From CAWIHK01 sp963835935 (lineage in GTDB: Bacteria > Bacteroidota > Ignavibacteria > UBA10030 > CAVZMI01), in NCBI GenBank assembly GCA_963835935.1, contig CAWIHK010000001.1:1054001-1118000 (forward strand): a stretch of DNA of 64,000 bases, given 5' to 3'. Below the pieces are notes generated by a model. It was not told the DNA's origin. It was given only the letters and a program-made list of their open reading frames with translations, and did not search any database. A program made the translations under genes and the position numbers. This document shows, one piece after another, positions 19,410 to 26,704 of this stretch. Each line of letters begins with the position of its first letter. Position 1 is the stretch's first letter.

Positions 19410-19925
19410 ATGGATTTGAGAAATAATCTCATGAAATATTCTATAATATTCACAGCAATAATTTTACTTGTTATTGCAGGTTGTATGCCGGTGCCTTCTG
19501 ATTTTGGTAAAAAACAGGAGATAAAATATCTCAGGACGGAAGTTACCAAAGTAACAAAAGAAAAGGTCGACGCTAATGTCGTATTTAGAGATGTTAACCA
19601 CACCTCGGCAAACTTGGATAATGTTTCCGCCGATTACGAGTTGTTTCTTGAAGGACAAAAAGTTGCTTCAGGACAAAATTTGAAATTCAATTTCAAGGCG
19701 AATGACACAACGGAATTTGTGATTCCGGTGGAGGCAAAATATTTAGACCTGTTTAAAACAACCGAGAATCTTGCTAAAGCGATTATCAACGGGAAGAAAA
19801 CGGTAAAATACCAGGCGAGAACAAGGGTCACAATTAATTTAATGGGGGTCTCATTGACAATTCCAGTAAACGCAGAAGGCGAGTTGCCAATGCCGGAGAT
19901 CGAGAAGCCGAAGTTTAAATTTTAG
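19410..19925 (+). CDS. LEA14-like (WHy domain) lipoprotein
   Basis: A 171-aa lipoprotein: the N-terminal hydrophobic segment ends in the lipobox VIAGC, followed by a beta-rich domain of the LEA type 2/water-stress family (NVSADYELFLEGQKVASG, then FVIPVEAKY). Start at the ATG preceded by GGTGA; an ATG at 19431 would also leave a full signal sequence. It lies 30 bp after the giant gene on the same strand and may be co-transcribed with it, but there is no overlap or shared domain to prove a joint role. A 10-bp perfect hairpin follows it. Confidence 0.72.
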   Translation: MDLRNNLMKYSIIFTAIILLVIAGCMPVPSDFGKKQEIKYLRTEVTKVTKEKVDANVVFRDVNHTSANLDNVSADYELFLEGQKVASGQNLKFNFKANDTTEFVIPVEAKYLDLFKTTENLAKAIINGKKTVKYQARTRVTINLMGVSLTIPVNAEGELPMPEIEKPKFKF

Positions 19926-19937
19926 GCTTATGATATG

Positions 19938-19964
19938 GTAAGATTATCCTTCAAATAATCTTAC
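19938..19964 (+). terminator. Hairpin after the LEA14-like gene
   Basis: Perfect 10-bp arms GTAAGATTAT / ATAATCTTAC with a 7-base loop, 13 bp after the stop codon. No T-run follows, so termination is probable only by position. Confidence 0.45.
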
Positions 19965-20059
19965 TATGGAAAAATATATCGTATTTGTATCGCATGTTCG
20001 AAGAAGACATCCCTGTTGGAAATTTAAAAGAATATTTCGTATTTTGATGCACATGTTTC

Positions 20060-20173
20060 GGGCGGTTAGTCCCAATCCGACATGACTTATCGAATCTGCT
20101 AGGGCGGATGAAGATAAGTCATCTGTCGGATTGAGGATCCCGCTCCGTTTTTTGGAGCGGGACTCAGTTAGAG
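20060..20173 (+). repeat. tRNA-Val 5' fragment interrupted by a palindromic element (copy A)
   Basis: GGGCGGTTAG at 20060-20069 equals the first ten bases of the tRNA-Val gene downstream. It is followed by a 93-bp insert (20070-20162), after which the tRNA sequence resumes as CTCAGTT, then AGAG with five bases missing. The insert has two hairpins: a long one with arms 20073-20091 and 20113-20133, and a perfect one TCCCGCTCC / GGAGCGGGA (20138-20146, 20154-20162). The long hairpin belongs to the same family as the element next to tRNA-Glu at 23691-23764. Confidence 0.75.
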
Positions 20174-20191
20174 AATATAAATAGATTTCTA

Positions 20192-20264
20192 GGGCGGTTA
20201 GCTCAGTCCCGCACTTGCTTCGCAAGTACGGGATCACGATCCCCAAAAAGGATCGTGATTGGTC
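20192..20264 (+). repeat. tRNA-Val 5' fragment interrupted by a palindromic element (copy B)
   Basis: Bases 20192-20207 repeat the first 16 of tRNA-Val (GGGCGGTTAGCTCAGT). A 52-bp insert then holds two hairpins: CCCGCACTTGC / GCAAGTACGGG at 20208-20232 with a TTC loop, and ATCACGATCC / GGATCGTGAT at 20233-20259. TGGTC, the next tRNA-Val bases, follows immediately. The insertion point is in the D-arm, a few bases further than in copy A. The rest of the tRNA is missing. Confidence 0.75.
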
Positions 20265-20311
20265 GCTATTGAAACGAATAGATGCAAAGGTAGCTTAGAA
20301 AGTCCTTATTA

Positions 20312-20386
20312 GGGCGGTTAGCTCAGTTGGTCTAGAGCGCGTGCCTTACAAGCACGAGGTCACTGGTTCGACCCCAGTACCGCCCA
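20312..20386 (+). tRNA. tRNA-Val (anticodon TAC)
   Basis: Acceptor GGGCGGT pairs with ACCGCCC, discriminator A. The anticodon stem CGTGC/GCACG encloses CTTACAA, giving anticodon TAC. The T-arm is CTGGTTCGACCCCAG. No encoded CCA. 5' fragments of this gene, each split by a palindrome, lie just upstream. Confidence 0.96.
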
Positions 20387-20524
20387 CGAGAATGCAGAAT
20401 GGCGAATTATGAATCTTGATTGTCGGGAATTTTCCGGACTTCAAGCTTTTATGAATTCAGAACTATTTTAGCGAATAACTCATTCGTCACTCGCAATTTA
20501 ATATTCGACATTTTCTTGGTTTCC

Positions 20525-21442
20525 ATGGATAGAAATCTCATCCTCATTTTTTTTAACATCTTCGTCCTGGGAATGTTAGCGCTCGATCTCGGTGTTTTTA
20601 ATCGTAAAGCTCATACGATTACGATTAAAGAAGCCGCGATATGGAGTGTCGTTTGGATTATTCTTTCCCTCCTTTTCTGCACGGGTTTATTCATCTGGGC
20701 TTCACACGCTAAGGCGCTTGAATTTTTAACAGGATATCTCGTCGAGAAAGCATTATCTGTAGACAATATCTTTGTCTTCATCATGATCTTCGCTTATTTC
20801 GGGGTTCCGTCGAAATATCATCATAAGGTTCTTTTTTGGGGAATACTTGGTGCGTTGTTTTTGCGGGCAACCTTTATTGTTGTGGGAACAATGTTATTAG
20901 CGGCGTTTCATTGGGTTATGTATCTGTTCGGCATTGTACTTCTTTTCACAGCCATTAAGATGTTTAAAAGCGAGGCCATAGAAGTACATCCCGAAAAAAA
21001 TATCGTCCTGAAATATTTCAAAAAAGTATTTCCTGTTACTCCAACGTTTATTGAAGGAGACTTTTTTTCGTTCAAAGAAAAAGAAATGTTTCTCACACCG
21101 ATGTTTCTCGTTCTCATTACCATCGAAACATCCGACATCGTGTTTGCATTCGATTCCATTCCTGCAATTTTTGCCATCACGCAAGACCCGTTTATCGTTT
21201 ATACATCGAACATTTGTGCAATTCTCGGATTGCGCGCTCTCTATTTTCTTCTCGCAGGTATGATGCGCCGCTTTGAATATTTACAGATCGGTGTTGCAGT
21301 AGTACTCATTTGTATTGCAATCAAAATGTTGATAATGGATTTATACAAGGTTCCAATCGTCATTTCACTTCTTGGCGTAGTAATCATTTTAAGTGTGTCA
21401 ATTGTTGCTTCGATTTGGAAAGAAAAAAAATGGGCGAAATAA
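20525..21442 (+). CDS. TerC/Alx-family integral membrane protein
   Basis: A 305-aa membrane protein; the start chosen is the ATG giving MDRNLIL, because upstream codons of the longer frame lie in intergenic repeat-like sequence. About nine hydrophobic spans. The TerC signature residues are present: EKALSVDNIFVF in the third span and ETSDIVFAFDSIPAIFAIT in the sixth, whose acidic residues are thought to bind metal. Members export manganese or calcium, or support metal loading of exported proteins. No manganese riboswitch is recognised in the 138 bp before it. The next gene overlaps by 13 bp. Confidence 0.9.
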   Translation: MDRNLILIFFNIFVLGMLALDLGVFNRKAHTITIKEAAIWSVVWIILSLLFCTGLFIWASHAKALEFLTGYLVEKALSVDNIFVFIMIFAYFGVPSKYHHKVLFWGILGALFLRATFIVVGTMLLAAFHWVMYLFGIVLLFTAIKMFKSEAIEVHPEKNIVLKYFKKVFPVTPTFIEGDFFSFKEKEMFLTPMFLVLITIETSDIVFAFDSIPAIFAITQDPFIVYTSNICAILGLRALYFLLAGMMRRFEYLQIGVAVVLICIAIKMLIMDLYKVPIVISLLGVVIILSVSIVASIWKEKKWAK

Positions 21443-22581
21443 AATCAAAGCGATACGCCTTTATAGATATTCTACGCGGACTCGCGGTTTTCGTCATGAT
21501 CGAAGTCCATGTAGTCAATGCACTGCTCCTGCCGTCATTGCGAAGCGGGAATTTTTTCCGTGTTCTTAATTTCATCAATGGCCTTGTTGCTCCATCCTTC
21601 ATTTTTATTGCAGGATTCGCATTTGCCATCTCCGCACAACGAAAATGGGATGAGTATACCAGATGGAATAGCCGGGCTTTATGGCTGCAATTTCGCCGGC
21701 TCGGATTAATTTTGTTGATCGGTTATCTGCTTCATCTTCCTTATTATTCTTTCAGGAAACTTGTGTTCGACGCACCGTATCCCGATTGGGAAAAATTTTT
21801 CCAGGCGGATGTTCTCCATTGCATCGCATCATCGCTTCTTTTTTTACAGCTTGCCGTTCTCATTTTAAAAAAACCGGGCCGCGTTTACACCACAGCGGGT
21901 ATTTTGGGTTTCATCTGCATTTTCCTTGCACCGCTGATGGGGATGGTAGATGTCGGACGTTACATTCCTTTGCCGATAGCCGCTTACTTTAATAATATGC
22001 ACTCCTCAATGTTTCCATGGTTTCCGTGGGCAGGATATCTTTTACTCGGTGCAGTTGTCGGACACGGATTTGTTCTTTCAGTACAAAACGATATTGTTCC
22101 AAACTATATGAAGAAGGTCGTAATTGTTGGAAGCATCGCGGTTGCAGCAGGTGTTCTATTTCACTTCCTGCCGATAAATATTTATCCGGTTTATGATTTC
22201 TGGCGGACGAGTCCGGAATTTGTTTTCATTCGTCTCGGCATCGTACTTATTATGCTTGCCGGATTGTGGATGGGTGAACACCGGCATCGTTACTCGGGTT
22301 TATTCTTAACCAAAATGGGACAGGAATCTTTAATGGTTTACGCAACCCATCTGGTGATTATCTATGGATCGGTTCTTGGAGAACAAAGCATTGCGTCGTC
22401 TGTTGGAATGACACAGGGCTGGGGTATGGCATTCGGACTATCAGGAGTTTTAATAATTGCCATGGTGGCGTTATCGTATTTGTGGGGATGGTTGAAAAAG
22501 AATCATCATTTCCAATTGCGTATTGTCCAATATGCAGGGGCGGCTATCTTTTTCGCATTATTCTTTTATAGGCGATATTAG
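21430..22581 (+). CDS. HGSNAT-like (DUF1624) membrane acyltransferase
   Basis: A 383-aa polytopic membrane protein; the ATG overlapping the end of terC is used (MGEIKSKRYAFIDILRGLAV). The N-terminus matches the heparan-alpha-glucosaminide N-acetyltransferase/acyltransferase-3 group: RYAFIDILRG, then a conserved histidine in IEVHVV, with about ten membrane spans and an FPWFPWAGY motif. Family members move acyl groups across the membrane onto sugars; the acceptor is unknown here. Its coupling to terC suggests co-translation. Confidence 0.8.
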   Translation: MGEIKSKRYAFIDILRGLAVFVMIEVHVVNALLLPSLRSGNFFRVLNFINGLVAPSFIFIAGFAFAISAQRKWDEYTRWNSRALWLQFRRLGLILLIGYLLHLPYYSFRKLVFDAPYPDWEKFFQADVLHCIASSLLFLQLAVLILKKPGRVYTTAGILGFICIFLAPLMGMVDVGRYIPLPIAAYFNNMHSSMFPWFPWAGYLLLGAVVGHGFVLSVQNDIVPNYMKKVVIVGSIAVAAGVLFHFLPINIYPVYDFWRTSPEFVFIRLGIVLIMLAGLWMGEHRHRYSGLFLTKMGQESLMVYATHLVIIYGSVLGEQSIASSVGMTQGWGMAFGLSGVLIIAMVALSYLWGWLKKNHHFQLRIVQYAGAAIFFALFFYRRY

Positions 22582-22587
22582 ACAAAA

Positions 22588-22609
22588 AATCCCGAATATA
22601 TTCGGGATT
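22588..22609 (-). terminator. Rho-independent terminator of tRNA-Arg
   Basis: Read on the minus strand, arms AATCCCGAA / TTCGGGATT with a TATA loop are followed by a run of six T, a few bases after the tRNA-Arg 3' end. It also sits just after the acyltransferase gene on the other strand, but has no T-run in that direction. Confidence 0.85.
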
Positions 22610-22613
22610 CAAG

Positions 22614-22687
22614 TACGCCCGTAGGGATTCGAACCCCAAACCTTCTGATCCGTAGTCAGATGCTCTATCCAATTGAGCTACGGGCGC
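22614..22687 (-). tRNA. tRNA-Arg (anticodon ACG)
   Basis: On the minus strand, acceptor GCGCCCG pairs with CGGGCGT (a G-U first pair), discriminator A. The anticodon stem TCTGA/TCAGA encloses CTACGGA, anticodon ACG. T-arm TGGGGTTCGAATCCCTA. Followed by a terminator. Confidence 0.95.
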
Positions 22688-22750
22688 AAATTCACTATAA
22701 AAAAATACAAAAATAATTGGCGTTAAGCAACAGCAATTTTCTGTAAACGG

Positions 22751-22779
22751 TTGCAAAAGCATATATGAGTATGTATATT
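22751..22779 (+). promoter_or_regulatory. Sigma-70-like promoter of the REC-DHp gene
   Basis: TTGCAA, a 17-bp spacer, TATATT; the start codon is about 38 bp downstream with AAGGA as ribosome-binding site. Confidence 0.55.
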
Positions 22780-22817
22780 TAACCAAGTGTCGTCTGTTAC
22801 CCTTCGAAGGATAAAAT

Positions 22818-23522
22818 ATGTCGGAACCACAGGTCGAGCAATCGGATGAAAACGAGACCATCCTAGTCGTTGAAGATGATCCAATGCAGCAATTAATTTT
22901 GAACAAAACACTCGGATCACACAAGTATAATGTAGTGACTGCGCAGGATGGAAAGAGCGGTCTTGAAAAAGCGCGTGCGATAAAACCGAAGATTCTTATC
23001 ACTGATTGGATGATGCCGGAAATGGATGGGGGCGAGCTCTGTAAAAATATCAAGGAAGATCCTGAGCTGCGATATATTTATGTAATTGTTTTGACAGCGA
23101 AAGAAGGAAGTGCCGCTAAGATTCAGGGATTGAATATTGGCGCTGACGATTATTTGGTGAAGCCGTTTCAATTCGATGAATTACTGGCCCGGGTGCGTGT
23201 TGGTTTAAGAATTCGCGGCTTACAGGATGAACTCGGTGCGATTCAACATCAACTTGCAATTATCGAACTTGCCCGAACAATGGGGCATGAAATAAATAAT
23301 CCTCTTGCAATCCTAAAAGGATATCTCGAACTGGCTGAATTACATTTGAAGAAACATCCCGATGAAACGTTGTTGCGGCAAATTGCTCTGGTTCGGTCAG
23401 CGGCCGAAAAAATACAAATTGTTGTTGAACGGTTGCAAGCTTTAAAAAATCCTACAAAGACTGAATATATCAGAGGAATTAATATGGTTGATTTGTGGAA
23501 TTCGGACAACGAGAAAAAGTAA
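22818..23522 (+). CDS. Response regulator receiver fused to a histidine-kinase DHp domain, no ATPase domain
   Basis: A 234-aa protein. Residues about 14-130 are a receiver domain: acidic pocket VEDD, phosphoacceptor Asp63 in ITDWMMPEMDG, and the conserved Lys in VKPFQ. Residues about 145-215 are a HisKA/DHp two-helix segment with His157 in MGHEINNPLAIL. The chain ends shortly after (LWNSDNEKK) with no N, G1 or G2 box, so the catalytic ATPase domain is absent. No frameshift or missing sequence is seen. It could be a phosphotransfer or dimerising protein served by a kinase elsewhere. Confidence 0.88.
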   Translation: MSEPQVEQSDENETILVVEDDPMQQLILNKTLGSHKYNVVTAQDGKSGLEKARAIKPKILITDWMMPEMDGGELCKNIKEDPELRYIYVIVLTAKEGSAAKIQGLNIGADDYLVKPFQFDELLARVRVGLRIRGLQDELGAIQHQLAIIELARTMGHEINNPLAILKGYLELAELHLKKHPDETLLRQIALVRSAAEKIQIVVERLQALKNPTKTEYIRGINMVDLWNSDNEKK

Positions 23523-23690
23523 AAAATGAAGAATAATAAATAGTATGGAATAAAACATCTTCCAGGAATTTCCTACCGGTTGAATATTAAAACTTTCAGA
23601 TTGAAAATTACAGAATGAATCGCAGTTATTTTTTTTCAATTCATCAATCCAAAATCACCATTCATCATTTTTTTCTGCCTCATTTCATTC
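23523..23690. other. Intergenic, AT-rich, no gene seen
   Basis: Short AT-rich words (ATTCATC, CATTCATCA, CATTTCATTC) recur, similar in kind to other spacers in this window. No ORF, promoter or RNA recognised. Confidence 0.4.
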
Positions 23691-23764
23691 GGCGGGATCC
23701 TCAAAATGACAAAGCAGTTAACTTCGCCGCCTCCAGCGTCTCGCTAACTGCTGTCATTTTGGGA
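23691..23764 (-). repeat. Palindromic element abutting tRNA-Glu
   Basis: Read on the minus strand it begins TCCCAAAATGACA, has a central GGAGGCGGCGAAG and ends TGTCATTTTGAGGATCCCGC. Outer arms AAAATGACA / TGTCATTTT and inner arms AGCAGTTA / TAACTGCT pair. It starts one base after the tRNA-Glu 3' end and is homologous to the long hairpin at 20070-20140, with different but still pairing stem bases. Confidence 0.8.
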
Positions 23765-23765
23765 G

Positions 23766-23837
23766 TAGCCTTAACGGGAATCGAACCCGTATTTGAGCCT
23801 TGAGAGGGCTCCGTCCTAACCGTTAGACGATAAGGCC
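23766..23837 (-). tRNA. tRNA-Glu (anticodon CTC)
   Basis: On the minus strand, acceptor GGCCTTA pairs with TAAGGCT (G-U first pair), discriminator A. The anticodon stem GAGCC/GGCTC encloses CTCTCAA, anticodon CTC. T-arm ACGGGTTCGATTCCCGT. Confidence 0.95.
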
Positions 23838-23963
23838 AGGTGAATGTCGAATTTCGAATAACGAATGTGGAATTATAAATGATTGAAAGTCTATGATATC
23901 TAATTATAATATGGGGAAAAAAACAATTCGTCAATCAAACTTCGTCATTCGTTATTCTGATTG

Positions 23964-24036
23964 CTGCCCCGCTAGGGTTCGAACCTAGACTTTCCTGATC
24001 CAGAGTCAGGCGTGTTGCCAATTACACTACGGGGCA
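23964..24036 (-). tRNA. tRNA-Gln (anticodon CTG)
   Basis: On the minus strand, acceptor TGCCCCG pairs with CGGGGCA, discriminator G followed by genomic CA. The anticodon stem CCTGA/TCAGG encloses CTCTGGA, anticodon CTG. T-arm CTAGGTTCGAACCCTAG. About 130 bp upstream of tRNA-Glu on the same strand. Confidence 0.95.
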
Positions 24037-24038
24037 TT

Positions 24039-24077
24039 AAAGTACCCACGAAGTGGTACTTTCAGTATACTTCGTGG
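24039..24077. repeat. Nested palindrome next to tRNA-Gln
   Basis: Two mutually exclusive inverted repeats share bases: AAAGTACC / GGTACTTT (24039-24046, 24055-24062) and CCACGAAGT / ACTTCGTGG (24046-24054, 24069-24077). It begins three bases upstream of the tRNA-Gln 5' end. Confidence 0.7.
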
Positions 24078-24162
24078 CAAAGAAGAAACATCAATATATA
24101 GTACTATTTTCATGCTTGAAAATCAAGCGATTTCCACCTCAAGTCTGGTAAAAAACCATTCC

Positions 24163-24191
24163 TTGACTTTCCACACAGATTTTCTTATAAT
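24163..24191 (+). promoter_or_regulatory. Strong sigma-70-like promoter of the purC operon
   Basis: TTGACT, a 17-bp spacer and a perfect TATAAT. The GTG start of purC is 61 bp downstream with AAAGGAG as ribosome-binding site. A small hairpin GCTTGA/TCAAGC lies at about 24114-24128. Confidence 0.8.
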
Positions 24192-24251
24192 TTCACACAT
24201 AACTTTAAGGGGGGTATTTAATCTCCTATTCTCTGCCAAAGGAGTCTCCAT

Positions 24252-24974
24252 GTGACGAAACTCGATAAGAAGGATCTTCTTTATGATGGTAGAACAAAAA
24301 AGTTATTTCGAGCTGAAAAACCCGATCAACTGATTCAGGAATTTAAGAATCAGGTTGGGCCTAAGGAAGGTCAAAAAAAACGAATCGGGGACAGAGGTTC
24401 GATCAATAACGAAATCTCTTCTTATTTATTCGAATACCTTGAGGGATTTCATCTTCCTACGCATTTCATTCGCAAGACATCGTCGACAGAAATGGCTGTG
24501 AAGAACACTGAACCGATTGCTATGGAATTCATGATCCGAAACTCGGTGAGCAACCAGTTTGCAAAACGGTTCGGACTGAAAGAAGGGCAGGATCTCCCCA
24601 CTCCGGTGATCGAATTGTATTACGTTCAGGATGAGTTCCATAGATCGATGTTGAATGAATTTCATGTCTACGCATTATCGATCGCCAGTCCTGATGAATT
24701 ACGAATTATGAACCGCATTGCATCGAAGGCAAACGCGGTATTGCGTTCGCTCTTCGAACGTCGCGGGTTGAAACTTGTGGAGTTCACACTCCGGTTCGGC
24801 CGATATAAAGGTCAGCTCATCATCTGTGATGAGATTTCACCGGAAACGTTCAAGGTGTGGGATTTTAATAGCCGTCACCTTGATAAAGAACATTTCCGTT
24901 TGACTGATTCGGACGGACAGGAGATTTATGAGGAACTCCGTAATCGCATCGTAAGAGGTGTCCTCGCCTCTTGA
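24252..24974 (+). CDS. purC: Phosphoribosylaminoimidazole-succinocarboxamide synthase
   Basis: A 240-aa SAICAR synthase joining aspartate to CAIR in purine synthesis. Seen: the N-terminal YDGRTKKLF strand that replaces the usual YEGKAK ATP-binding start, the GDRGSINNEIS region, MIRNSVSNQFAKRFG, and ICDEISPETFKVWD with the acidic metal ligands near the C-terminus. GTG start (an ATG two bases earlier is followed at once by a stop), good AGGAG site and consensus promoter. First gene of a long plus-strand run in which purine and phospholipid genes alternate. Confidence 0.9.
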   Translation: MTKLDKKDLLYDGRTKKLFRAEKPDQLIQEFKNQVGPKEGQKKRIGDRGSINNEISSYLFEYLEGFHLPTHFIRKTSSTEMAVKNTEPIAMEFMIRNSVSNQFAKRFGLKEGQDLPTPVIELYYVQDEFHRSMLNEFHVYALSIASPDELRIMNRIASKANAVLRSLFERRGLKLVEFTLRFGRYKGQLIICDEISPETFKVWDFNSRHLDKEHFRLTDSDGQEIYEELRNRIVRGVLAS

Positions 24975-24991
24975 TGCTACTTGAGGGTGTA

Positions 24992-25645
24992 ATGGGAATT
25001 ACCAAATACGGCATCGACACTGTCGTATACATTAGTGTCGTATGCTTGGCAATTTTTCTTGTAGTTTTTTTCTTTATCCATAATCCTATCCCAAAAACGA
25101 TTGTAATCGTTTTCGTTGTTGTTGTTTTTCTCTTCACGTTAAATTTTTTCCGTGATCCTGAACGAAAAATTCCTCATCTCGATGGGTCGGTTCTTTCACC
25201 CGCTGACGGGACTATTGTCCTCATCAAACAAATCAATGAACAGGAATACTTTCACGGTCCCGCAATACAAGTCAGTATTTTTATGTCTCCTTTGGATGTT
25301 CATGTCAACCGTTATCCGATGGACGGAACGATAGATTACTTTCGCTATATTCCTGGCGATTACCTGGTTGCAATGGAAGAAAAATCCTCTGATCGAAACG
25401 AACGAACGCAAATCGGAATAAACAATGGAAAATATCGCATCTTGTTTAAGCAAATAGCAGGGTTTATCGCACGGAGAATTGTATGTCCGGTTAAGGAGGG
25501 CGATAAAGCGTCGGCAGGCGAGTGTTTCGGGATGATTAAGTTTGGTTCTCGTGTAGACGTTATACTGCCAGTGTCAGCCATTGTGAAGGTAACTCTTAAT
25601 CAATCGGTAACTGCGGGTGAAACAATTCTTGCAATGGTAGAATAA
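24992..25645 (+). CDS. psd: Phosphatidylserine decarboxylase proenzyme, short type
   Basis: 217 aa from the ATG preceded by GAGG; upstream ATGs at 24974 and the TTG at 24971 are possible but lack a good site. Two N-terminal membrane spans, then the decarboxylase: SPADGTI, DVHVNRYPMDG, and near the end KFGSRVDV, where the Gly-Ser bond is cut to give the pyruvoyl group on the serine. Makes phosphatidylethanolamine from the product of the next gene. Two genes of one lipid pathway thus stand together inside a purine operon. Confidence 0.92.
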   Translation: MGITKYGIDTVVYISVVCLAIFLVVFFFIHNPIPKTIVIVFVVVVFLFTLNFFRDPERKIPHLDGSVLSPADGTIVLIKQINEQEYFHGPAIQVSIFMSPLDVHVNRYPMDGTIDYFRYIPGDYLVAMEEKSSDRNERTQIGINNGKYRILFKQIAGFIARRIVCPVKEGDKASAGECFGMIKFGSRVDVILPVSAIVKVTLNQSVTAGETILAMVE

Positions 25646-25666
25646 CAATGGGAGAATTTTAAAATT

Positions 25667-26437
25667 ATGCCTATGAGAATTACACGGGCGGTTGTACCAA
25701 GTCTGTTCACGGTGCTGAATATGTTCTGTGGATTTTACGCAATCATCAGCACTCATAACAGCGATTATCATACGGCCATCTGGTTAATCGTTCTCGCCGC
25801 TGTGTTTGATGCAGTAGACGGCATTGTTGCTCGGTTACTTAAGTCTTCAAGTCAATTCGGAGTTGAGATTGACTCTTTATCCGACCTTGTCTCATTCGGT
25901 GTCGCACCGGCATTTTTAGTGTATCACGTCGCATTATATGAGATGAGCGGTGTCGGAATTTTCCTCAGTTCGCTCTTGATGATTTTCGGGGGCATCAGGC
26001 TTGCTCGTTTCAACGTTCAACTCGTAGGATTCGATAAAAGCTATTTTACCGGTCTGCCTATTCCTGCGAGTGCGATGACGGTTTGTTCGTTTATCTACGA
26101 ATGGTATAATCCAACGGCCGGATTGGGAAGTACGGCAAGAATGCTTTTGCCATATCTTGTGGTCGGGATATCGTTACTAATGGTAAGCCATGTAAAATAT
26201 GATACACTTCCAAAATTTTCTTTCAAGAATATAAAAAAGTCACCGATTAAATTTTCTCTCTTTAGTTTGGCAGGAATTGCAATCGTAATTACGAAAGGTC
26301 ATGCCACTTTTTGGGTATTTGTAATTTTTATCCTGATAGGATTAATACGATATGGCGTGAATCTCGTTCAATCTCTCTTTCTGCACGAACAAAAAGGTGA
26401 GGAAGAAGATACTGAAGTAGAAAGTGTTGATGTTTAA
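25667..26437 (+). CDS. pssA: CDP-diacylglycerol--serine O-phosphatidyltransferase
   Basis: A 256-aa polytopic membrane enzyme. The CDP-alcohol phosphotransferase motif D-G-x2-A-R-x8-G-x3-D-x3-D is complete in the DGIVARLL to IDSLSD stretch near residues 50-75. About seven membrane spans, and an acidic C-terminal tail (EEEDTEVESVD). It provides phosphatidylserine for the decarboxylase encoded just upstream (21-bp gap). Confidence 0.93.
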   Translation: MPMRITRAVVPSLFTVLNMFCGFYAIISTHNSDYHTAIWLIVLAAVFDAVDGIVARLLKSSSQFGVEIDSLSDLVSFGVAPAFLVYHVALYEMSGVGIFLSSLLMIFGGIRLARFNVQLVGFDKSYFTGLPIPASAMTVCSFIYEWYNPTAGLGSTARMLLPYLVVGISLLMVSHVKYDTLPKFSFKNIKKSPIKFSLFSLAGIAIVITKGHATFWVFVIFILIGLIRYGVNLVQSLFLHEQKGEEEDTEVESVDV

Positions 26438-26452
26438 CAGAAAGGATTCGAT

Positions 26453-26704
26453 GTGTACAAAGCGAAAATAACGATCACACTCAGAAAATCAATTCTCGAA
26501 CCACAGGGAAAAGCGGTACTCCACGGAGCTCATTCGATAGGATTTACGGCGGTGAAGGATATTCGAATTGGTAAATTCATTGAGATGAGTATCGATGTCC
26601 CGACAGACGGCGAAGCGCAGGCTGTATGCAACGACCTTTGCCATAAACTTTTATCTAACCCGGTGATGGAAGATTATCAATTCACGGTGGAACATATCGC
26701 ATGA
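26453..26704 (+). CDS. purS: FGAM synthase subunit PurS
   Basis: 83 aa, GTG start. Matches the PurS fold (YKAKITITLRKSILEPQGKAV, then VKDIRIGKFIE), the small subunit that bridges PurL and PurQ in formylglycinamidine ribonucleotide synthase. Overlaps purQ by 4 bp, as is usual. purL is not in the window. Confidence 0.93.
   Translation: MYKAKITITLRKSILEPQGKAVLHGAHSIGFTAVKDIRIGKFIEMSIDVPTDGEAQAVCNDLCHKLLSNPVMEDYQFTVEHIA

Noticed and set aside
20387..20524. Possible manganese (yybP-ykoY) riboswitch before terC
   Set aside because: The expected conserved loops are not seen; the spacer is AT-rich with ATTCG-type words only.
22588..22609. Terminator for the plus-strand acyltransferase gene
   Set aside because: The T-run is present only when read on the minus strand, so it is assigned to tRNA-Arg.
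20060..24077. CRISPR array
   Set aside because: The repeats are palindromes of differing sequence and spacing beside tRNAs, with no regular spacers or cas genes.
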